From assembly GCA_009773995.1 (NCBI GenBank), contig VSMY01000029.1:1-23009 (forward strand): DNA of 23,009 nt, given 5' to 3'. The notes below the pieces were generated by a model that worked only from the letters and a program-made list of their open reading frames with translations, was not told where the DNA came from and searched no databases. Shown in pieces: positions 7,085-13,308 of the stretch (position 1 is the stretch's first letter; every line of letters starts with the position of its first letter). Both the position numbers and the translations under genes were made by a program. The stretch comes from Oscillibacter sp. Its GTDB lineage: Bacteria > Bacillota > Clostridia > Oscillospirales > Oscillospiraceae.

Positions 7085-8284
7085 TTACTTGATGTTGCCC
7101 AGGTCGTTGACTTTGATGTTGGAGACGGCGGGCATGGCGGAGATGTCGTCGGAGACCGTGATTTTCCCGTCGAACATATCCTTTACCAGGGCTTTGTAGT
7201 CGTCCTGAGAGAAGCCGTCGCCCCACTGGGTGGTGTCCATGGGCAGCAGGACGTAGTTGGCGGAGGGATCGTCGCCGGAGACCAGGCCCAGGGCCTCGGC
7301 CTTGCCGCCGTAGTTAGCAAAGTTGCCCGCGGCCACTTCGTCCAGCATGTGGTTGACCGTGGCGGCCAGGCCCTTCATGGCGGAGGTCAGGGTCACGCCC
7401 TCGCCGTAGGCCGCGTCCAGGTTGAAGCTCTGGTCCACGTCCACGCCGATGACCTTGGTTCCGGGGACCTTGGCGGCCGCCTCACCGGCGGAGGTGCAGA
7501 TGCCGCCGCCGCAGGCGAAGACCACTTCCACGCCCAGGTTCTGATACCAGTTGTCGGTGTAAGCGGTGATGTCGGGATCTCCGAAGAACTGGTTGCCGTA
7601 GACATATTCCACGGTGGCGTCCACGCCCAGCTCGCCGGCGGCGGCGTCCACGCCCTGAACATAGCCGTAGCCGAAGCGCTGCACGGCGGGGACGGCCATG
7701 CCGCCCAGGTAGCCCAGGTGGGTGTAGCCCAGCTTCACGGCGGCGTAACCGGCCATGTAGCCGCAGAGCTCTTCCTTATAAACGGCGCAGTACACGTTGC
7801 TGGGCACCGTTCCGCCCACGTCGCCCTCGCTGACGTCCAGGGCGATGAAGGTGATTTCGGGGTAGACGTCGGCCGTCTGGGTGATGGTCTCGCCGAAGGC
7901 GAATCCGGGCATGACGATGACGTTGTAGTCCTCGTCGGCCGCTTTTTCCACCATGGCCACGCGCTCGGCGGTGGAGTCTCCGGCGGGCTTGTAGTAGGTG
8001 AATTCCACGCCGTTGGCCTCGCACCAGGCCTTGCTGGCCTCGTAGGTGGTCTGGTTAAAGGATTGGTCCGTGATGTCGCCGTAGTCCGTGATCATGGCGA
8101 CCCGGATGTCCGCTCCGCCCTCAGAGCCGCCGTCGTCGGCGGGGGTCTCGGGGGTCTGGGCGGGCTCCTGCTGCTGGGCGCCGCCGTCCGCGGGAGCGTC
8201 GGTCTTGCCGGAATCTCCGCCGCCGCAGGCGGCCAGGGATAGAACCATCGCCAAAGTCAGCAGGATTGCAAATAACTTCTTCAT
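7085..8284 (-). CDS. BMP family nucleoside-binding lipoprotein
   Basis: This is the 399-aa substrate-binding lipoprotein of the ABC importer, anchored on the outer face of the membrane. The signal peptide is MKKLFAILLTLAMVLSLAAC, with lipobox LAAC and lipidated Cys20. It is followed by a low-complexity linker rich in G, D, P and Q (residues about 21-55) and a BMP/PnrA-like domain. Domain features include DIRVAMITDYGDITDQSFNQ, AKWCEANGVE-like packing, VIVMPGFAFG and VIGVDVDQSF. The ATG at 8282-8284 is preferred over a TTG three codons upstream because GGAAGG lies 9 nt before it. It has its own promoter (8355-8383) and a strong terminator. Specificity for nucleosides is inferred from family and context. 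Confidence 0.9.
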   Translation of the reverse strand: MKKLFAILLTLAMVLSLAACGGGDSGKTDAPADGGAQQQEPAQTPETPADDGGSEGGADIRVAMITDYGDITDQSFNQTTYEASKAWCEANGVEFTYYKPAGDSTAERVAMVEKAADEDYNVIVMPGFAFGETITQTADVYPEITFIALDVSEGDVGGTVPSNVYCAVYKEELCGYMAGYAAVKLGYTHLGYLGGMAVPAVQRFGYGYVQGVDAAAGELGVDATVEYVYGNQFFGDPDITAYTDNWYQNLGVEVVFACGGGICTSAGEAAAKVPGTKVIGVDVDQSFNLDAAYGEGVTLTSAMKGLAATVNHMLDEVAAGNFANYGGKAEALGLVSGDDPSANYVLLPMDTTQWGDGFSQDDYKALVKDMFDGKITVSDDISAMPAVSNIKVNDLGNIK

Positions 8285-8354
8285 GGGTATCAACCTTCCT
8301 TCCGTATGTTCCTCCGGGCAGGGCCGGAGATCTCGGCCTCAGAGGGCCAAGCCC

Positions 8355-8383
8355 ATTATAACAACACCCTCCAAAAATTTCAA
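8355..8383 (-). promoter_or_regulatory. Sigma-A promoter for the lipoprotein gene
   Basis: On the minus strand TTGAAA (8383-8378), a 17-nt spacer and TATAAT (8360-8355) give an almost perfect promoter. The leader of about 65 nt contains a small hairpin (CTCCGG / CCGGAG, 6 bp with a 6-nt loop) just before the ribosome binding site. No purine-riboswitch fold was recognisable. Confidence 0.88.
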
Positions 8384-8434
8384 CTGAATTTGCAAAATGT
8401 TTTCCTTTTGGGAAAAACGACGGAAGCCCGTTCC

Positions 8435-9151
8435 TCACCTTCCCGCCATCTGGACGGCGGTCTCCAAGGCGATCTCCATCATCTCCGTCAGGGAGCTCTG
8501 CCGCTGCGCCGGGGGAAGCTCCTCCTTGGTGACCAGGTTGTCGGTGACGGTGCAGATGGTCAATGCCCGCTTCCCCGCCTCGGCGGCGGTGGCGTAAAGT
8601 CCCGCCGTCTCCATGTCGATGGCCAGCACCCCCATGGGGGCCCACTCCAATCCGCCGCCGCGCTTATGATAGAACACGTCGGAGCTCAAAATGTTCCCCA
8701 CCGGGGGCTCCACGCCCTTTTTCCGGGCCGCGGCCACGGCGGTCTCCAAAAGCGTGAAGTCCGCGATGGGAGCGAACACGCCGGGAAGCCCGAAGTGATG
8801 GGCGAAGCTGGAGTCCGTACAGGCCCCCTGGGCAATCACCAGGTCCCGGAGCTTCAATTTTTCGCTGAGGGCCCCGGTGGTGCCCACCCGGATGATGTTC
8901 TCCACGCCGTAGAAGTGGAAGAGCTCGTGGGCGTAGATGCCGATGCTGGGGATGCCCATGCCGGAGGCCATGGCGGAAACCGGGACGCCCTTATAGGTCC
9001 CCGTCCAGCCCTGGACGCCCCGGACGTTGTTCACCAGCCGGGGGCTTTCCAGGAAGGTCTCGGCGATGAATTTCGCCCGGAGGGGATCGCCGGGCATGAG
9101 GACGGTTTCGGCGAAGTCGCCCAGGGCGGCCTCGTTGTGCGGGGTGCCCAT
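8435..9151 (-). CDS. deoD: Purine-nucleoside phosphorylase, DeoD type
   Basis: This 238-aa cytoplasmic enzyme splits purine (deoxy)ribonucleosides with phosphate into base and (deoxy)ribose-1-phosphate. It begins MGTPHNEAALGDFAETVLMP, characteristic of the hexameric DeoD class. The residues matching E. coli active-site positions are all present: H5 near the N-terminus, M180-E181 in AIDMETAGLY, D204 in TVTDN and R217 in PAQRQ. Asp204 suggests acceptance of 6-aminopurines as well as 6-oxopurines. The length matches the family (about 239 aa). The ATG at 9149-9151 has GGAGGG, formed by the last codons of deoC, and lies 1 nt after the deoC stop, so the two genes are co-translated. Confidence 0.95.
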   Translation of the reverse strand: MGTPHNEAALGDFAETVLMPGDPLRAKFIAETFLESPRLVNNVRGVQGWTGTYKGVPVSAMASGMGIPSIGIYAHELFHFYGVENIIRVGTTGALSEKLKLRDLVIAQGACTDSSFAHHFGLPGVFAPIADFTLLETAVAAARKKGVEPPVGNILSSDVFYHKRGGGLEWAPMGVLAIDMETAGLYATAAEAGKRALTICTVTDNLVTKEELPPAQRQSSLTEMMEIALETAVQMAGR

Positions 9152-9152
9152 C

Positions 9153-9809
9153 TCAGCCCTCCATAGCCTTCACGGCCTTGACGATGCGGCTGGTGCCCAG
9201 GCGGGAGGCCCCCAGGCTGATGAAGTCCTCCGCGTCCTTCAAATCGGCGATGCCTCCGGCGGCCTTGATTTTGACATGGGGGCCCACGTGCCCCGCAAAC
9301 AAGGCCACATCCTCACGGGTGGCCCCGCCGCCGCCGAAGCCGGTGGAGGTCTTGATATAGTCCGCGCCGGAGGCGGTGACGATCTCGCACATTTTGATTT
9401 TTTCCTCGTCGGTGAGGAGGCAGCACTCGATGATGACCTTCAGGAGCTTGCCCTTGCAGGCGGCCTTAATGGCCTTGATTTCCGCCAGGAGCTCGTCCCA
9501 TTTCCGGTCCTTCACCCAGCCGATGTTGATGACCATGTCCACTTCCTCCGCCCCGTTTTCCACGGCGTCGGAGGCCATGAAGCATTTGGCCGCGGTGGTG
9601 TCGTATCCGTTGGGGAAGCCGATGACGGTGCAGATAGGCAGTTTGCCCTGGACATACTCCGCCGCCTGCTTCACGTAGCTGGCGGGGATGCAGACGCTGG
9701 CGCACTGGTATTTGAGCCCATCGTCGCAGATGGCCTTGATCTCCTCCCAGGTGGCTCCCTGGGCCAGCAGGGTGTGGTCGCACTTTCCAAGGATTTCCTT
9801 CAGTTCCAT
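9153..9809 (-). CDS. deoC: Deoxyribose-phosphate aldolase
   Basis: This 218-aa class I aldolase cleaves 2-deoxyribose-5-phosphate to glyceraldehyde-3-phosphate and acetaldehyde. The Schiff-base lysine is K153 in GADYIKTSTGFG; the second catalytic lysine is K182 in VKIKAAGG, and the conserved aspartate is D91 in DMVINIG. The start chosen is ATG 9807-9809 (MELKEILGKCDHT), because AAAGGAG lies 9 nt upstream. An ATG eight codons earlier is possible but would put that Shine-Dalgarno inside the gene. It is the first gene of deoC-deoD, which share one promoter. Together with the adjacent importer the pair makes a deoxynucleoside catabolic pathway, lacking phosphopentomutase in this window. Confidence 0.95.
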   Translation of the reverse strand: MELKEILGKCDHTLLAQGATWEEIKAICDDGLKYQCASVCIPASYVKQAAEYVQGKLPICTVIGFPNGYDTTAAKCFMASDAVENGAEEVDMVINIGWVKDRKWDELLAEIKAIKAACKGKLLKVIIECCLLTDEEKIKMCEIVTASGADYIKTSTGFGGGGATREDVALFAGHVGPHVKIKAAGGIADLKDAEDFISLGASRLGTSRIVKAVKAMEG

Positions 9810-9870
9810 TTCAGCGTTCTCCTTTATGATCATGATACCCCGATACCTGGGGGGAAAGGTCTGCCTTTTG

Positions 9871-9899
9871 ATTATACCAGACTTTCCCGCGCCTGTCCA
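9871..9899 (-). promoter_or_regulatory. Sigma-A promoter for deoC-deoD
   Basis: On the minus strand TGGACA (9899-9894), a 17-nt spacer and TATAAT (9876-9871) form a strong promoter about 60 nt before deoC. The -35 box abuts the left end of the palindromic element at 9900-9988. Confidence 0.85.
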
Positions 9900-9988
9900 G
9901 TAGGGGCGGCCCCCCCTGGGCCGCCCGGTTCCCTGGAAACCCCGGCAGGGCTTCGGATAAACGGGCCGCCGGGGGCGGCGGCCCCTAC
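9900..9988. repeat. 89-bp bipartite palindromic intergenic element
   Basis: The element starts GTAGGGGC and ends with its exact inverse GCCCCTAC. It contains two GC-rich hairpins: 9904-9912 with 9918-9926 (GGGCGGCCC / GGGCCGCCC), and 9963-9970 with 9977-9984 (GGGCCGCC / GGCGGCCC). It resembles the dispersed GTAGGGGCG-type palindromic repeats common between genes in Clostridia. I found no second copy in this window. The middle part (about 9930-9960) shows nothing recognisable. Confidence 0.75.
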
Positions 9989-10017
9989 TTGCAAACCCGG
10001 CCCGGCCGTGCTACAAT
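9989..10017 (+). promoter_or_regulatory. Sigma-A promoter for the serine protease gene
   Basis: TTGCAA (9989-9994), a 17-nt spacer and TACAAT (10012-10017) form a good promoter 32 nt before the protease ATG. The -35 begins on the base immediately after the palindromic element. Confidence 0.78.
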
Positions 10018-10048
10018 AAAACGACTATTCTTAACGGAGGCATATCCC

Positions 10049-11266
10049 ATGAAAACACGTATTCTCTCCCTGCTCTGCGCCTTGATCCTGCTTCTGGGCG
10101 CGGTCCCCTCCGCCGCCGCCCTGGAGGGGGAATCCCGCCGGGCCGCCGGGGCCCTGGCGGGCCTGGGCCTCATCGACGCCGTCCCCTCGGACGAGGTCTT
10201 AAAGCGCCCCGCCGACCGGCTGGACGGGACGAACCTGTTGGTGCGCCTCTCCGGCGCCGTCAAGGCCGACCTTCCCTCCGGCGCCCAGGACTATGCCGTG
10301 GCGAAGGGCTGGGTCACCGTCACCGGCGGCCAGGACGAGCCCCTGCCCGCCGCCGAGTTCTGCGCCTCGCTGCTGCGGCTGCTGGGGTATGAGGGCTTCA
10401 CCGACGAGAACGCGGACCTCTTCGCCCGCCGGGCCGCCCTGACCACCCGGGATTATGATGAAACCCTCACCCTGGGGGACCTGTACCAGCTGGCCCTGGA
10501 CGCCCTGACCTACCCCGCCCAGGACGGCGGCACCCTGGCCCAGGGCCTGGCGGAGAAGGGCCGCTGCACCCAGGCTCAGATTCAGCCCCTCTTCCCGGAG
10601 GAGCTCACCGCCCGGCAGGTGGCGGACCGGCACATGGCCGCCGCCTTCCAGCTGGACGTGTACTACACGGAAAACGCCTATAAAAAGGGCTTCCGGAGCA
10701 ACGGCGGCAGCGGCTTCTTCGTCTCCGCCGGCGGGCTGGCCGTCACCAACTACCACACCATCGAGGACGCCGTCCGGGCCACCGTCACCCTCATCACCGG
10801 AGAGGTCTTCCCGGTGGACCGGGTACTGTTCGCCGACCCCGACGCCGACCTGGCCCTGCTGCGGGTCTCCAGAAGTTCTACGGACGGCAAGACGGAGGTT
10901 CCCTTCTTCTCCTTCCTGGAAATCGCGGAGGAACCCGCCCTCCGCCGGGGCGACCGGATCTACACCCTGGGCGTGCCCCTGGGCATCACCCCCGCCATCA
11001 GCGAGGGCATCGTCAGCGCCACGGACCACCAGGTCTCGAAGTTCAGCGCCCCCTGCGTGGTCAACACCGCCGACATCTCCCACGGAAGCAGCGGCGGCGC
11101 CCTGCTGAACGTCTACGGCCGCGTGGTGGGCGTCACCTCCGGAGCCTATGAGGCGGGAAACAGCCTGTACATCTCCGTCCCCCTGTCCCCCATTCTGGAA
11201 ACGGACTGGAAAGCCGAGGGCGTCACCCTGGCGGAGCTCAAGCGGGAGGCGCAAAAGCAGGACTGA
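10049..11266 (+). CDS. Exported trypsin-like (HtrA/DegP-type) serine protease with SLH-like N-terminal region
   Basis: This 405-aa secreted protein has a signal peptide at residues 1-24 (KTRILSLLCALILLLGAVPSAAA). Residues about 28-155 resemble degenerate S-layer-homology modules, for example YAVAKGWVTVTGG followed by PAAEFCASLLRLLGYEGF. The protease domain runs from about 217 to 385. Its apparent catalytic triad is H236 (TNYHT), D267 (PDADLALL) and S348 (HGSSGGAL). There is no PDZ domain, unlike classical HtrA. The ATG at 10049-10051 has GGAGG eight nucleotides upstream. It is transcribed alone from its own promoter. It probably degrades or processes proteins at the cell surface; the substrate is unknown. 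Confidence 0.85.
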   Translation: MKTRILSLLCALILLLGAVPSAAALEGESRRAAGALAGLGLIDAVPSDEVLKRPADRLDGTNLLVRLSGAVKADLPSGAQDYAVAKGWVTVTGGQDEPLPAAEFCASLLRLLGYEGFTDENADLFARRAALTTRDYDETLTLGDLYQLALDALTYPAQDGGTLAQGLAEKGRCTQAQIQPLFPEELTARQVADRHMAAAFQLDVYYTENAYKKGFRSNGGSGFFVSAGGLAVTNYHTIEDAVRATVTLITGEVFPVDRVLFADPDADLALLRVSRSSTDGKTEVPFFSFLEIAEEPALRRGDRIYTLGVPLGITPAISEGIVSATDHQVSKFSAPCVVNTADISHGSSGGALLNVYGRVVGVTSGAYEAGNSLYISVPLSPILETDWKAEGVTLAELKREAQKQD

Positions 11267-11306
11267 ACGTCTGGAGAATTCCCGTAGAATTTTCTCGAAT
11301 ACCCCC

Positions 11307-11335
11307 TTGAAAACCGGGAAGCGTTGTGGTATGAT
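11307..11335 (+). promoter_or_regulatory. Sigma-A promoter for secG
   Basis: TTGAAA (11307-11312), a 17-nt spacer and TATGAT (11330-11335) lie about 58 nt before the secG start. Confidence 0.82.
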
Positions 11336-11393
11336 AAGAAGCTGTCAAACACGCTTCACGCTCCGCGTGATCTCAAATTGGAGGTAGAACGTC

Positions 11394-11624
11394 TTGAAAA
11401 TCGCCATCACTGTTTTGCAGCTCCTCTGCGGGCTGGGCATCATCCTGATTGTACTGTTCCAGTCCGGCAAGAGCGCCGGGCTCTCCGGCGCCATCGGCGG
11501 CGTGGCCGACTCCTTCCTGGCCAAGAACAAGGCCAAGACCATGGACGCCAAGCTGGCCCGGGCCACTAAGTGGATTGGGGCCCTGTTCCTGGTCCTGACC
11601 CTGATTTTGCTGATCCTCGGCTGA
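11394..11624 (+). CDS. secG: Preprotein translocase subunit SecG
   Basis: This 76-aa membrane protein is the small accessory subunit of the SecYEG channel. It has two hydrophobic segments (residues about 3-23 and 58-75), separated by a cytoplasmic loop with the typical QSGKSAGLSGAIGGVADSF signature. The length is normal for Gram-positive SecG. The start is TTG at 11394-11396, with GGAGGT eight nucleotides upstream; no in-frame ATG precedes the first membrane segment. It is flanked by its own promoter and a strong terminator, so it is a single-gene unit. In many Firmicutes secG sits beside rnr and smpB; those are absent here. Confidence 0.92.
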   Translation: MKIAITVLQLLCGLGIILIVLFQSGKSAGLSGAIGGVADSFLAKNKAKTMDAKLARATKWIGALFLVLTLILLILG

Positions 11625-11637
11625 GCAGAGCAAAACG

Positions 11638-11677
11638 CCGCCTCCCGGGCCTTTCCGGGAGGCGGTTTTTCTTTTTG
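11638..11677 (+). terminator. Intrinsic terminator after secG
   Basis: Stem CCGCCTCCCGG (11638-11648) pairs with CCGGGAGGCGG (11655-11665) around a 6-nt loop and is followed by TTTTTCTTTTT. Confidence 0.93.
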
Positions 11678-11685
11678 GCTTTTTT

Positions 11686-11699
11686 CAAACAAATGTTTG
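11686..11699. promoter_or_regulatory. LexA-binding SOS box upstream of lexA
   Basis: CAAACAAATGTTTG has perfect 6-bp inverted arms (CAAACA / TGTTTG). It fits the Gram-positive SOS box CGAAC-RNRY-GTTYG at all but one of its specified positions. It overlaps the first bases of the -35 hexamer of the lexA promoter, as expected for autorepression. Confidence 0.8.
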
Positions 11700-11725
11700 C
11701 TTTTTCTCCTCCGGTGTGCTATACT
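11697..11725 (+). promoter_or_regulatory. Sigma-A promoter for lexA
   Basis: TTGCTT (11697-11702), a 17-nt spacer and TATACT (11720-11725) lie 43 nt before the lexA ATG. The -35 overlaps the SOS box. Confidence 0.75.
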
Positions 11726-11768
11726 GGAAAAAACGACTGCGCCCTCAGGGCGCTCGGGAGGTCCTGTT

Positions 11769-12359
11769 ATGGCGAATCTCACCCATATGCAGCAGAAGGT
11801 CTATGACTACATCGTCTCCTGCATCCAGACCCAGGGCTACCCGCCCTCCGTCCGGGAAATCGGCGACGCGGTGGGCCTGAAATCCCCCTCCACCGTCCAC
11901 TTCCACCTCAAGCACCTGGAGGAGGCCGGGGTCATCGCCAAGGGCGCCGGGAAGGGCCGGGCCATCGCCCTGACCGAGTCCCCCGCTCCCAAGGACCGGG
12001 TGCCCATCGTGGGCAACGTAGCCGCCGGAAGCCCCATCTTGGCGGAGGAGTGCATTGAGGACTACCTCCCCTTCGACGCCGGAGGCCGGGAGGGGGAGTA
12101 CTTCGCCCTGCGGGTCCGGGGCGAGTCCATGCTGAACGCCGGGATTCTCCCTGGAGATCTGGTAGTGGTCCACAGCCAGCCTACCGCCCGGCATGGGGAA
12201 ATCGTGGTGGCCATGATCGAGGACGAGGCCACGGTAAAGCGCCTCTCCCTCCGGGGCGGCCAGGTCTGGCTGCTGCCGGAGAACGACGACTACTCCCCCA
12301 TCGACGGCTCCTGCGCCAAAATCCTGGGGAAGGTGGCCGCCGTGGTGCGGCATTACTAA
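11769..12359 (+). CDS. lexA: LexA repressor, SOS regulator
   Basis: This 196-aa transcriptional repressor of DNA-damage genes cleaves itself when stimulated by RecA filaments. The N-terminal winged-helix domain (residues about 3-66) includes the recognition-helix region PPSVREIGDAVGLKSPSTVH. The cleavage bond is Ala86-Gly87 in VAAGSP. The catalytic serine is S120 in RGESML and the general-base lysine is K157 in ATVKRLS. The ATG at 11769-11771 has GGGAGGT seven nucleotides upstream. It is a single-gene unit with an operator in its promoter, so it should be autorepressed and induced on DNA damage. Confidence 0.96.
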   Translation: MANLTHMQQKVYDYIVSCIQTQGYPPSVREIGDAVGLKSPSTVHFHLKHLEEAGVIAKGAGKGRAIALTESPAPKDRVPIVGNVAAGSPILAEECIEDYLPFDAGGREGEYFALRVRGESMLNAGILPGDLVVVHSQPTARHGEIVVAMIEDEATVKRLSLRGGQVWLLPENDDYSPIDGSCAKILGKVAAVVRHY

Positions 12360-12380
12360 GGACGGCTTTGAAGAGAGAAC

Positions 12381-12416
12381 GGCCGGAGCCCTTTGGGCTC
12401 CGGCCTTGGTCTTTTG
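12381..12416 (+). terminator. Intrinsic terminator after lexA, possibly shared with the flagellar operon
   Basis: Stem GGCCGGAGCCC (12381-12391) pairs with GGGCTCCGGCC (12395-12405), loop TTT, followed by TTGGTCTTTTG. On the minus strand the same stem lies just past the last flagellar gene but is followed by a less T-rich tail. Confidence 0.85.
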
Positions 12417-12417
12417 T

Positions 12418-12594
12418 TCAGGCGTAGGTGTCGATATAGTCGCCGACGCCGGGGGTGGGAGGAAGCATGGCCAGCTCTCCCATCGCCTGCTGCTCCATGT
12501 CCGACATCACATTCTTCTGCAAAGACATGGCATACTGGGTTGCCAGCCGCGCGGAGCTCATCTCCATGGCGGCCAGGGCAATATCATTCATCAT
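12418..12594 (-). CDS. YjfB-family putative motility protein
   Basis: This is a 58-aa protein, MNDIALAAMEMSSARLATQ near the N-terminus, then AMSLQKNVMSDMEQQA and a C-terminal PPTPGVGDYIDTYA. This matches the pattern of the small YjfB putative motility family: a short N-terminal helix, a central K/M-rich helix and a G-x-x-x-D-x-x-A tail. The function of the family is not known. The start is ATG 12592-12594, with AGGAG nine nucleotides upstream; the next codon is also ATG. It overlaps the csrA stop by 11 bp, so it is the last gene of the flagellar operon and probably translationally coupled to csrA. Confidence 0.75.
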   Translation of the reverse strand: MMNDIALAAMEMSSARLATQYAMSLQKNVMSDMEQQAMGELAMLPPTPGVGDYIDTYA

Positions 12595-12859
12595 TGCGGG
12601 ACTCTCCTTTCTCTTGCTTTTTTCTCTGGGAAACGGGCATAGCGCCCAACAGCCCCAGCAGTTCTGCGGGGGCCGCTTCCTCAGCGGCGGAATCCTGGTT
12701 CACCAGCTTGGCGTCCAGCAGCTCGCTGCGGAGGATGGCCACCTCCGGCGGCGCAGAAATGGCCAGGCGAACCCGCCCGCCCTCAATGGACACCACGGAA
12801 ACCCGTATTTCCTCCCCAATCACCAGGGATTCTCCGGTCCTGCGCTGTAAAATCAGCAA
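12584..12859 (-). CDS. csrA: Carbon storage/translation regulator CsrA with C-terminal extension
   Basis: This 91-aa RNA-binding dimer represses translation by binding GGA motifs over ribosome binding sites; in Bacillus its main target is flagellin mRNA. The core MLILQRRTGESLVIGEEI...AISAPPEVAILRSEL (residues 1-48) carries the conserved N-terminal strand and the APxxVxxxR RNA-contact region. Beyond about residue 58 there is an Ala/Glu-rich stretch (AAEEAAPAELLGLLGAM) and then a charged tail, making it longer than usual (about 60-75 aa). It starts with TTG at 12857-12859, with GGGGAGGAGG upstream, and overlaps fliW by 7 bp. FliW, encoded next door, is its antagonist. Confidence 0.93.
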   Translation of the reverse strand: MLILQRRTGESLVIGEEIRVSVVSIEGGRVRLAISAPPEVAILRSELLDAKLVNQDSAAEEAAPAELLGLLGAMPVSQRKKQEKGESRNDE

Positions 12860-13308
12860 GGCGCGGCCTCCTCCCCGCGGCCGAATTCCGCCAGGGGATG
12901 CCGCATTTCATACCGCTCCATAATCACCTGCCGGGCCTCCCGGGTCTCAGGATGGATTACCAGGGGACACTTTAGATTCACCGTACTGGCGGAAACCGGA
13001 TTTTTCACCGCGCAGAGCACATAAAATCCCAGGTCCCCCGTCTCCTTTACGCCGAAGGCCTTCAAATCCGAAGGCTCCAGCTCCGGCGCATAATCCGGCT
13101 TCAGCGTGAAGGGGTCCAGGGCCACGAAGGCCAGGGCGGGCGTCTTCACGCTCTGGAGGCAGAGCATCCCGCCGCCGTCGAAGGGCAGGAGCAGAAAGCC
13201 CTGCTCCTGCTCAAAGCCGAAAAGGCCCTCTGGAAAATGAATCACATCTCCGGCCTCATATTCGATCTCGCCGAAATACTTGGTCTGGAGCTTCCGTATC
13301 TCCATCAT
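12853..13308 (-). CDS. fliW: Flagellar assembly factor FliW
   Basis: This 151-aa protein binds either flagellin or CsrA. When flagellin is exported, FliW is freed, sequesters CsrA and lets flagellin be translated. Typical motifs are FGEIEYEAGDVIHFPEGLFGFE (first 35 residues, shown in part), LDPFTLKPDYAPEL and FYVLCAVKNPVSASTVNLKCPL. The ATG at 13306-13308 overlaps the previous stop as ATGA, and a second ATG follows at once. The end overlaps csrA. Flagellin itself is not in the window. Confidence 0.94.
   Translation of the reverse strand: MMEIRKLQTKYFGEIEYEAGDVIHFPEGLFGFEQEQGFLLLPFDGGGMLCLQSVKTPALAFVALDPFTLKPDYAPELEPSDLKAFGVKETGDLGFYVLCAVKNPVSASTVNLKCPLVIHPETREARQVIMERYEMRHPLAEFGRGEEAAPC

Noticed and set aside
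8285..8354. A purine riboswitch in the leader of the nucleoside lipoprotein gene
   Set aside because: The leader is only about 65 nt and shows two small hairpins. I could not find the three-way junction or the conserved loop sequences of the purine aptamer.
8400..8434. A terminator after deoD
   Set aside because: There is only a 4-bp potential stem (ACGG/CCGT) before a T run on the minus strand, too weak to call, so read-through into the lipoprotein gene is possible.
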